Origin: Clostridiales bacterium
Lineage (GTDB): Bacteria > Bacillota > Clostridia > Oscillospirales > Acutalibacteraceae
Reading direction: 5' to 3'
DNA: 64,000 bases
NCBI GenBank assembly: GCA_012840445.1
Contig: DULI01000007.1
Coordinates: forward strand, 310,001-374,000
Position 1 is the stretch's first letter. Each line of letters opens with the position of its first letter. Both the position numbers and the translations under genes were made by a program. Below, one piece after another: positions 57,158 through 64,000 of the stretch. The notes beneath the pieces are model-generated. The model did no database searches, was not told where the DNA came from, and worked only from the letters and a program-made list of their open reading frames with translations.

Positions 57158-58328
57158 TTATTTCTTCCACCCATATCATATTTTTCCCCTTTGCCTTCGC
57201 GTTGTAAAGTGCTTTATCAGCCCTGTGAACAATCTCCTCGGGGTTCATTTTCGAGTTTGGCGTCACACTGCAAATTCCGCCGCTTATCGAAATCTTCATA
57301 TCGCGTTTTATATTTAGCGAGTTAATATCTCGCCTTATCATTTCCGAAATTTTATATGCTTCTTCTAGCTGGCAGCCGGGCATTAGGATTAAAAACTCCT
57401 CCCCTCCAAATCTAAAACAAAACGCCGCCAGTGGCGTAGTATACTTTAATAATATTTTAGCAACTTTCCGTATGCATTCATCGCCTGTAAAATGGCCGTA
57501 TTTATCGTTTATTTGCTTAAAATCATCAATATCTATCATCAAGACTGTAAGTGTTTTAGCTTCCTTTAAACAATTTTCCCAAACCTCATTAAGCTTGGTG
57601 TCCAAATACCAGCGATTGTAAAGCTCAGAAAGCCTGTCGGTCTCCGAGACCCTTTTAAGCTCAAGATTCAACTTATTAAGCATTTTATTCATGTATTTTA
57701 AATCTCGGTTTTGTTTAATTATTCTAAGCTGGAATTTATACTCTTTAACAAGATCAAAATATCTGATTAATGAAACGATCATGGCTATAATAGTAATAAA
57801 AGCCATATTCATCAAAAAGTACACATCAAGCAATTTCCTATCATCCAACAGAAGAGAAACCATTGATATAGTGTAATAAGACGAAAGAAATATTGCAGAT
57901 ATCTTTGGTTTTAACAATATAAGACAGGAGCAGCCTATTAATGTAACAAAAAAATTAATAATGTACCCGCGATAGGTAAAATCGACGAATGTTTTTATAA
58001 CCGACCACAGCATTAAAAAAATTAAATATAAATATACAAAATAAGAAGCTGTTTTATAGGACTTGTTTATACTTTTTTTAAATCTTATTATCAGAAACAA
58101 TGTTCCGACCGATGCAAGAAACAGTGTCGAGTATAAAACAATATAAAAAACTCGGTAAACTTTATCTACACTTGTTATGCAAACGAAAACAAGGTTTATC
58201 AGTTCAAAAACAGTGACAAAGGATAAAACTATATGCCCGGTGGAAAGATTGCGTTTTGTAAGTTCTTTGCAAAACTGTTCGTTCTTTTCTTCTGGGATCT
58301 TGAATTTTTTTAGTTTAAAACTTATCAA
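57153..58328 (-). CDS. Membrane-bound diguanylate cyclase (GGDEF)
   Basis: About 391 residues. Six or so membrane helices (about 35-205) with no recognised sensor, a short coiled coil, then a GGDEF domain (SETDRLSELYNRWYL, LMIDIDDFKQINDKYGH, and FGGEEF as the active A-site). It should make cyclic di-GMP from GTP. I prefer TTG 58328 because AAGGGGGAG lies 6 nt upstream; ATG 58367 in the same frame has no ribosome site and would add 13 residues. No EAL or PilZ protein is in the window. Confidence 0.88.
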   Translation of the reverse strand: MISFKLKKFKIPEEKNEQFCKELTKRNLSTGHIVLSFVTVFELINLVFVCITSVDKVYRVFYIVLYSTLFLASVGTLFLIIRFKKSINKSYKTASYFVYLYLIFLMLWSVIKTFVDFTYRGYIINFFVTLIGCSCLILLKPKISAIFLSSYYTISMVSLLLDDRKLLDVYFLMNMAFITIIAMIVSLIRYFDLVKEYKFQLRIIKQNRDLKYMNKMLNKLNLELKRVSETDRLSELYNRWYLDTKLNEVWENCLKEAKTLTVLMIDIDDFKQINDKYGHFTGDECIRKVAKILLKYTTPLAAFCFRFGGEEFLILMPGCQLEEAYKISEMIRRDINSLNIKRDMKISISGGICSVTPNSKMNPEEIVHRADKALYNAKAKGKNMIWVEEIK

Positions 58329-58637
58329 GGCAATCTCCCCCTTCCAATATCCTTCAAATATTTTCATTATAATTTAATTTGGTAATTATTTCAACAAATT
58401 ACTACAAATTTTTTTATAAATTATCTGTGCTAATTACCAATAAAGTTGTGCATACTTTCCAAAACTAATAATATCAGATTAATAAGACTTATATAAATTA
58501 TTTCGAAAAGCCTTCGGAATGGGTTTAAGTTTTTTAGGAAAAACTAAACACACAATCTTTAAACAAATTTTTTGCTGCAAATCGTATTCTAATATGGTAT
58601 AATCTGGGCATAAGGACTTGAAAGAAGGGGTATATTT

Positions 58638-59801
58638 ATGAATTTTGAGTATTATATGCCTACAAAGCTTTTTTTCGGACCAGGTTCGCTTGAAAAACTA
58701 GGTACCGAAAAGCTGCCCGGGAAAAAAGCCTTGATAGTGATTTCCGCCGGAAATTCAATGAAAAAATATGGATATTTGGACAGGGTCAAAGCCCTGCTTG
58801 AAAAAAACAATACCGAGTACTGCGTGTTCGATAAAATAATGCCGAACCCAATCAAAGCTCACGTTATGGAAGGCGCACAAATGGCAAGGGACAACGGCTG
58901 CGATTTCGTAATCGGCCTTGGCGGTGGCAGTAGCATAGATTCCGCAAAAAGCATTGCCATAATGGCCACCAACGAGGGCGATTACTGGAATTATATCTAT
59001 GGAGGCAGCGGAAAAGGAAAGCCAATTCCTAATAAACCTCTGCCAATAATTGCTATTACCACCACCGCAGGAACCGGTACCGAATCAGACCCTTGGACTG
59101 TCATCACAAAAGAAGACACCGGGGAAAAAATTGGTCTTGGATATGAGTTTACCTTCCCCTATTTCTCCATAATTGACCCCGAACTGATGACTAGCATCCC
59201 CCCCCATTTGACGGCATATCAGGGGTTTGACGCACTGTTTCACTCTACCGAAGGATATATTTCCAACAAAGCCAATCTCATGAGTGACATTTTCGCTCTT
59301 AAGGCAATAGAATTGTTGGGAAAATATCTTCCCCGCGCCGTCAAAAACGGTGAGGATTTGGAAGCTCGTAGCATGGTGGCCTTCGCAAACACCCTTGCAG
59401 GCATTGTTGAAAGCACATCTACCTGTACTTCCGAACACGCGATTGAGCATTCGCTTAGCGGGCTTTATCCGGAACTTCCCCATGGCGCCGGCCTGATTAT
59501 GATTTCATTGGAATATTACAAGGTATTTGCCGACAAGGTCCCGGACAGATTTGTTAAAATGGCAAAAGCTTTGGGCAAGCAGGACGCCAGGAAGCCTTCA
59601 GATTTTGTGGATTTGTTGGCCGAACTTCAGGCAAATTGCGGCGTGGACAACCTTAAGATGTCTGATTACGGAATCAAAAAGGATGACTTGCCACGCATAA
59701 CAAAGCACGCATTTGACACCATGGGTCAGCTGTTTGAGAATGACCGCTATAAATTATCAGAAGCCGAAACACTTGGAATCTTGGAAAAAGCATATAAATA
59801 A
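58638..59801 (+). CDS. Iron-containing (group III) alcohol dehydrogenase
   Basis: 387 residues: NAD(P)-binding GLGGGSSIDSAKSIAIMA, TTTAGTGTESDPWTVIT, and metal-site residues in AYQGFDALFHSTEGY, STSTCTSEHAIEHSLSGLYPELPHGAG (His ligands). It resembles butanol/lactaldehyde-type dehydrogenases and probably reduces aldehydes in fermentation; the exact substrate is unclear. GAAGGGG precedes the ATG. A TATAAT -10 lies at 58598-58603. Monocistronic. Confidence 0.9.
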   Translation: MNFEYYMPTKLFFGPGSLEKLGTEKLPGKKALIVISAGNSMKKYGYLDRVKALLEKNNTEYCVFDKIMPNPIKAHVMEGAQMARDNGCDFVIGLGGGSSIDSAKSIAIMATNEGDYWNYIYGGSGKGKPIPNKPLPIIAITTTAGTGTESDPWTVITKEDTGEKIGLGYEFTFPYFSIIDPELMTSIPPHLTAYQGFDALFHSTEGYISNKANLMSDIFALKAIELLGKYLPRAVKNGEDLEARSMVAFANTLAGIVESTSTCTSEHAIEHSLSGLYPELPHGAGLIMISLEYYKVFADKVPDRFVKMAKALGKQDARKPSDFVDLLAELQANCGVDNLKMSDYGIKKDDLPRITKHAFDTMGQLFENDRYKLSEAETLGILEKAYK

Positions 59802-59807
59802 AAATTT

Positions 59808-59845
59808 AAAGAGATTCAGTCGGTTGACTGAATCTCTTTTTTTAG
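59808..59845. terminator. Bidirectional terminator
   Basis: AAAGAGATTCAGTC (59808-59821), loop GGTT, GACTGAATCTCTTT (59826-59839), then TTTT. It lies between the alcohol dehydrogenase gene and the convergent SpoIID-fusion gene. Confidence 0.9.
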
Positions 59846-62412
59846 CCTATTGTAACACCAGTGTAGTAGTGTTTAAGGATTTGCTCAAAGGTCCAGCCGC
59901 TTTTGGCATAGGCATTAGCTCCTACCTGGCTCATACCAACACCGTGCCCGTATCCCTTTACGACAAACGTAAATTTGTCTTCCTCCTTGTTATAGGATAT
60001 GGTATAAGCGCTTGAACGCAGCACATTGGCAGCACCTACTCTGCTGCTTGTAAACAGCCTTTCTCGTAATACGGTGCCCTTAAAGCTCTGGTTTCCGATT
60101 GTAACTGTTTTTACATACAGCCCATTGGCATCGTATGTACACTTAAACCATTCATTTTTATCAAGTTTACTTACATCAATTCCAAACTCTTCTTTAATCC
60201 ATTTCTGCACATCAGAAGCTTTGTAACTGCGTATGGTTTGGAATTGGCTGACATTTTTGTCCACTGAAGATTCCACGCTCTTAAGATACGGAAGCGAAGC
60301 CACCCAAATATCCTCACAGTTTGCAGTGTAGCCGGCAGATATGGCGAAATAGTAGGCCTGCGCCACCTGGCCGTTATACAGCACCCTAAGTCCGGCCACA
60401 GCGTTGGCAGCTTCTATGGCCTTTTGCCCGGGTTCCTTCATCGGAACGGAAGGAGTCTTGCCGGTGGCAGCTCCGTTGCACAAGAGCCAGGAATAGGTCG
60501 CTACAGCCTGCGCTTTTAGCGCTTCAATATGAAATCCGGAACCCATTTCAGCCTCGATAATCTGTGCAATTATATCGGTCGCGTTCCCCGTTACAATCTT
60601 GCCGGTATATTGATTTTTTACCGACAGTATCACTGGTTCAGGAGTCGGAAGTTCAGACGAAGTAGGTTCAGAAGAAGTGGGGCCCGAACTGGGCTGGCTT
60701 TTGGCATCGCTTGAATCCGGAGAAGATGAAATATCGGAAGACTGGCTGGTTTGACTCGAAGTTTCGCCGGTACCGCCTGAAGGATAGCTTGTTGGAGTAT
60801 TACTTGAAGGCTCAGAGGACGGCTGTGAACTTGAAGGAAGGTTTGACCTTACCTCATCCTCGGTAAGCGGAGGCGGCTGCTCTATAAAACCACCCGAACC
60901 TCCCCCGATATTCTGCTCATCCTGCAGTTCCTTCTCCATATGCGCAGGCAGTTCAGCCGAATCACTGTCTTCACTCTCAGTAACAGTCGAACTGTATATG
61001 CTGCTGCTTATGTAGGAAGATAGATCGCTTGAACTATCAGGGTTTACCGGATTATTATCCACCCGTTCAACATCCACATAAGCAGACTCGCCCTTTCGTA
61101 CCTTGCGGGCAGTAACGACCACCGTGTATTCTTCACCGTTTGCGGCAAGCGTTAAAATATCGTCGTCGGAATTCAGGTCAACAGGTGTGGAATATATCGA
61201 ACAGGCAGACAGTTTTTTCAGGTGATCCATAAATTCCGCATCATTAAAAAATGAAGTTTTTGCATAGTCTACCGGCGGGTTTTCAGAATATTTAAAAACA
61301 CTGAATATCTTCCAGTTGTTTTCGGTAAACAGGGTATCCATTGAAAGGATGGGACTTGATTTATAAAAATTGATATCAAGATATTTAGAAAGATCTGAAA
61401 ACATTCTGCCGTCGCCGGTATTTTTGGCAAAAACGGTTAAATTGCGTTGATAGCTGTCCTTAGTAATTTTCAAGTGAGTATAGGGTGTGCCGTACCTGTT
61501 AAAACTGCCGTCAAACAGGTGCGAATTGTAGTATTTTTCGGATTTGTTCGCACAGGTAACCACCGGATAGCTGATTTTAGTGTTGGGCAGGCTGACCCAG
61601 CCAACCAAATCAGGGTTAATGCTATACAGTTTCCCAAACTTTTCAAGCATTTCAAGCGGGAAATCATCAGATATTTCCCCCAATCCATAAAGCGAGTAAG
61701 CCCTTAAATATACTGAATCGGCCTGGGCAGGCAGATACATGCGGTCGTATCCGAAAAATCCCCCAACGACAATTAAAGCCGAAAGCACAATTGCGGCAAC
61801 AGTCCTTATTACCTTTTTTTTGCTGCTCCTTTCATAGCTTTCAAACCCGTAAAACAATGCTTTCTGGGTTACAGCTTGTCCGTACGGTCCCTCTGTTTGA
61901 TCCTCCTTAAACAAAGAGCTTTCAGTCAGCGCTTTTTCATTAGATCTATCTTGCAGTATCGGGGCGGCGCCGACAAACGCAGGGATTTCTTCGCGTTTTA
62001 TGTAGTATTTATTCTCAATAAATCTTTCTACTGAATCAAGCGCAACATCTCTTTCATGCGGGTCTTCGGAAAGCATAATAATAGACTGGTTGCCGCTTTC
62101 AATAATACAACCGCAAAGCTTTCCTGTATCGCTATACAATACTTTAGAGCCCACAGGGCAGTTTGTCTCTTCATTACATGGTAAATCCACTGCCTTGGCA
62201 ATTATCGCAGGAGTAAATTCAGGGGTATTAAAACCTCCAACAGTAAAAATAACATAGCTTCGCGCAACCGCTTGCTGCAGGTGCAGAAGCAGTTCACGTT
62301 TTGATTCGGCTATCGTCGATATAAACTGCTGGTTTATGTAACTGAAATGGCTTTCCAATTCCGGATGTTGCGGTGTGTTAAAATACACTATTTCAAAATT
62401 TATTTTTATCAT
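59842..62412 (-). CDS. MoCF-like / membrane / inactive sortase B / SpoIID fusion protein
   Basis: 856 residues. Residues about 40-170 form a cytosolic domain resembling the MoCF/CinA fold (VIFTVGGFNTPEFTPAIIAKA, IIESGNQSIIML). A membrane helix (about 199-222) leads to a class B sortase fold (about 250-445). Here the catalytic His is K330 (VFAKNTGDGRMF, versus YGHHRRDGSMF in the next gene) and the catalytic Cys is N425 (LTLAANG versus LTLSTCS), while the Arg (R436) remains. A Ser/Pro/Thr-rich stretch (about 450-595) joins a SpoIID/LytB domain with catalytic Glu E622 in IIEAEMGSG, LKAQAVATYSWL and GYGHGVGMSQVGANAYA. The SpoIID part should cleave peptidoglycan glycan strands; the sortase part looks non-catalytic. 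It lies 96 bp downstream of an active sortase gene. Confidence 0.85.
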   Translation of the reverse strand: MIKINFEIVYFNTPQHPELESHFSYINQQFISTIAESKRELLLHLQQAVARSYVIFTVGGFNTPEFTPAIIAKAVDLPCNEETNCPVGSKVLYSDTGKLCGCIIESGNQSIIMLSEDPHERDVALDSVERFIENKYYIKREEIPAFVGAAPILQDRSNEKALTESSLFKEDQTEGPYGQAVTQKALFYGFESYERSSKKKVIRTVAAIVLSALIVVGGFFGYDRMYLPAQADSVYLRAYSLYGLGEISDDFPLEMLEKFGKLYSINPDLVGWVSLPNTKISYPVVTCANKSEKYYNSHLFDGSFNRYGTPYTHLKITKDSYQRNLTVFAKNTGDGRMFSDLSKYLDINFYKSSPILSMDTLFTENNWKIFSVFKYSENPPVDYAKTSFFNDAEFMDHLKKLSACSIYSTPVDLNSDDDILTLAANGEEYTVVVTARKVRKGESAYVDVERVDNNPVNPDSSSDLSSYISSSIYSSTVTESEDSDSAELPAHMEKELQDEQNIGGGSGGFIEQPPPLTEDEVRSNLPSSSQPSSEPSSNTPTSYPSGGTGETSSQTSQSSDISSSPDSSDAKSQPSSGPTSSEPTSSELPTPEPVILSVKNQYTGKIVTGNATDIIAQIIEAEMGSGFHIEALKAQAVATYSWLLCNGAATGKTPSVPMKEPGQKAIEAANAVAGLRVLYNGQVAQAYYFAISAGYTANCEDIWVASLPYLKSVESSVDKNVSQFQTIRSYKASDVQKWIKEEFGIDVSKLDKNEWFKCTYDANGLYVKTVTIGNQSFKGTVLRERLFTSSRVGAANVLRSSAYTISYNKEEDKFTFVVKGYGHGVGMSQVGANAYAKSGWTFEQILKHYYTGVTIG

Positions 62413-62461
62413 CTATACCTTGCCTTTCCTGTATTTTTAAAATTGATGCAGTAAAGGCCAA

Positions 62462-62485
62462 GAGCCATTTTGGGTAAAATGGCTC
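62462..62485. repeat. Perfect 10-bp inverted repeat between the two sortase-type genes
   Basis: GAGCCATTTT (62462-62471), loop GGGT, AAAATGGCTC (62476-62485). No T run follows on the minus strand, so it may be a partial terminator or an RNA processing or stability element separating the two genes. Confidence 0.6.
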
Positions 62486-62508
62486 CGCTAATTGATTACT
62501 ATTAAGAT

Positions 62509-63999
62509 TTAAGCTTCTGAAGATTCTTCTTCAGACGGTGGTTCTTCTAAAGATGTAGTGGTTTCATCGGAAGAAGTATTTTCTGAAGGAGTAGGTTCCT
62601 CTTCTGATGTTGTTGTCTCATCAGACGATGTCCCGGGCTCAGAAGTTCCGGTCTCGGAAGAATCTGTAGACGGCACGGTTCCCTCAGACGGCCCCGAGGA
62701 ATAATTTGGCTGCGACGAAGGTGTAGATGTTGCAGGGCTGGATGACGTTTGGGGACGTGGAGAAGAAGTGCCCGAACTTGCCCCGCCGCCTGATCTTGAG
62801 CTGCCGCCGGCTTCGGATGTGGCGGTAGAATCAGAAGAAGTGGTTCCCTCAGACGATGTGCTGGTCTGGGAGCCTTGAGGCCTGGTCGTAGTAGAACTTG
62901 AGCTTAACGACGGCTTGGATTTGCCGTATTTTTCATACCATATCTGGGGATACAGCGGGTTCGGATTAAGCTTTGCTTCACTTACATTAACGGCCGTACT
63001 CTCCCCTTCGCGCACACGCCTTGCCATAACCACCAAACGGGCGTCGTCAAATTCATATGAACAGGTGGACAGCGTTATAATCTCATCATTCTCGATAACA
63101 TCTACAGGAGTAATAATCATGGAGCGCTTTCTTACTTCATCTATCCATTTCAGAAAATCCTGCTGGGAAGCAAACTCGCTGGGTCGATACGCGAAAACAT
63201 TTCCGTTGTCGTGTTCGGGAAGGGCGTTGGTAATAAATACGGCAAAAATCTTGTATGTACCCGGGCGGTACAATGTATCAAACTGGATTAACGGGTTTTG
63301 CTTATAAAAATCAAGCGCCTTGGAATTGCTTTTTATCGAATACTTTTTCAGGTTGTGGAACATCGAACCGTCGCGCCTGTGGTGGCCGTAGATAACTATA
63401 TTCTGGCTTACCCTTTCTTTTGTAATCACGGCATTGTAGTCTATAAATATAGCGCCGGCCTTGCTTTTTTCTTTATTTAAATTGTGGTCTACATAAAATT
63501 CATTGTCGGTTGTCTGATATACCGGGTAATCTATATTTGTATTGCTGATAGTTATCCAGCCTTTAATGTCGCTGTTTTGCGCAATTAACGGTTCAAATCT
63601 TTTGTATATTCCGTCTGCATTAATCGAATCGTCTTCGCGGTTATAAATCTTGCGGATTTCATCAACCTTACTATTTTCGATATTATCAAGTATAAAATCG
63701 GAAAGAATGTACCCGCCCGTTCCCAAAAGTGTTAATAAGGCTACAATGAATATCGACTTCCTGACAATCTCAGAGACAGGATCTCCCTTCCAGGGGAATA
63801 TAGACCGCAGGAACTTTTTATACCAGGGCAGTACTTCCTCCTCATCATTATCATCGGAATCATAAAAATACATGGAACCTAAATCCTGCGCGGCTCCTTC
63901 CTCGCTGCCCAATTGGGTCAGGCTGCTTTGGATAGAACGGAAGATTTCATCATCACTTGCCACAGCAGCGACCGGCCCAACCTCAGAGTGTGCGGACAA
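62509..63999 (-). CDS. Class B sortase with acidic cytosolic N terminus and long Ser/Thr-rich tail (5' end at window edge)
   Basis: About 496 residues visible. An acidic cytosolic region (1 to about 75) precedes a membrane helix (about 83-107). The sortase B core (about 130-345) has SDIKGWITISNTNIDYPVYQ, catalytic His in VIYGHHRRDGSMF, catalytic Cys in ITLSTCSYEF, and Arg in VVMARRVREGES: all three residues intact. After about 370 a roughly 120-residue Ser/Thr/Glu/Pro/Gly-rich tail projects outside the cell. The visible first codon is a TTG at the right edge; the true start may lie beyond the window. It should anchor surface proteins to the wall; its sorting motif is unknown. Confidence 0.88.
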   Translation of the reverse strand: MSAHSEVGPVAAVASDDEIFRSIQSSLTQLGSEEGAAQDLGSMYFYDSDDNDEEEVLPWYKKFLRSIFPWKGDPVSEIVRKSIFIVALLTLLGTGGYILSDFILDNIENSKVDEIRKIYNREDDSINADGIYKRFEPLIAQNSDIKGWITISNTNIDYPVYQTTDNEFYVDHNLNKEKSKAGAIFIDYNAVITKERVSQNIVIYGHHRRDGSMFHNLKKYSIKSNSKALDFYKQNPLIQFDTLYRPGTYKIFAVFITNALPEHDNGNVFAYRPSEFASQQDFLKWIDEVRKRSMIITPVDVIENDEIITLSTCSYEFDDARLVVMARRVREGESTAVNVSEAKLNPNPLYPQIWYEKYGKSKPSLSSSSTTTRPQGSQTSTSSEGTTSSDSTATSEAGGSSRSGGGASSGTSSPRPQTSSSPATSTPSSQPNYSSGPSEGTVPSTDSSETGTSEPGTSSDETTTSEEEPTPSENTSSDETTTSLEEPPSEEESSEA

Positions 64000-64000
64000 A

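Noticed and set aside
59842-62412. Classical sporulation protein SpoIID
   Set aside because: SpoIID is a short membrane protein of about 340 residues in a sporulation context; this protein has extra cytosolic and sortase domains and no sporulation neighbours.

Overview
The window looks like a chromosomal segment of an anaerobic, Gram-positive, fibre-degrading Clostridia member, probably Oscillospirales/Ruminococcaceae-like. This is inferred from three secreted glycoside hydrolases with C-terminal type I dockerins, class B sortases, a superoxide reductase/rubredoxin pair, SpoIID- and ABC-F-type genes, strong AGGAGG ribosome binding sites, frequent TTG/GTG starts and many intrinsic terminators. 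No rRNA, transposase or integrase is visible. One tRNA gene (Arg, anticodon CCG) is present. TGA acts as a normal stop codon.

Layout. 1-5.6 kb: a truncated gene end, a histidine phosphatase, an XRE regulator, secD-secF, an aspartate-type aminotransferase and tRNA-Arg. 5.7-6.9 kb: a small membrane protein and a broken sortase-anchored surface protein. 7.1-12.9 kb: a compact type II-C-like CRISPR-Cas locus. Its tracrRNA is divergent and carries two tandem anti-repeats. It is followed by cas9, cas1, cas2 and an array of 15 repeats and 14 spacers, all 30 bp. 13-23.8 kb: azoreductase, superoxide reductase and rubredoxin, an SGNH hydrolase and ribokinase, sirtuin, MscS channel, PcrA helicase, an orphan sugar-ABC ATPase, a pseudouridine synthase and a DUF4830 protein. 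24-34 kb: two dockerin enzymes (GH2 and GH51-like) flanking an AraC regulator. 34-41 kb: an ABC-F gene behind an uORF-type attenuator, a flavodoxin, then a zinc operon (Fur/Zur regulator, ZnuACB) that runs into a CoA-disulfide reductase with a rhodanese domain. 41-46 kb: CcdA/TlpA thiol-redox pair, an AraC regulator and an ammonium transporter fused to a P-II domain. 46-57 kb: a dockerin GH31, CcsA/ResB, an ArsR-like regulator, coaD/rsmD and a GH76 mannanase. 57-64 kb: a diguanylate cyclase, an iron alcohol dehydrogenase, and two tandem sortase-type membrane proteins.

How it fits together. The dockerin enzymes, the GH76 mannanase and the orphan MsmX-like ATPase point to degradation of plant and yeast polysaccharide, with sugar uptake encoded elsewhere. 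The AraC regulators probably respond to sugars. No cohesin scaffold is encoded here.

The least ordinary parts are three. (1) A predicted cytosolic MoCF-like domain, membrane helix, sortase fold and SpoIID domain are fused in one protein, and its sortase has lost both the catalytic His and Cys; an intact class B sortase lies directly upstream. (2) The tracrRNA locus has a duplicated anti-repeat, its own consensus promoter and an opposing promoter reading through it towards cas9. (3) The ABC-F leader has a perfect promoter, a 7-codon uORF, and mutually exclusive anti-terminator and terminator helices. All calls come from reading the sequence; no database search was run.
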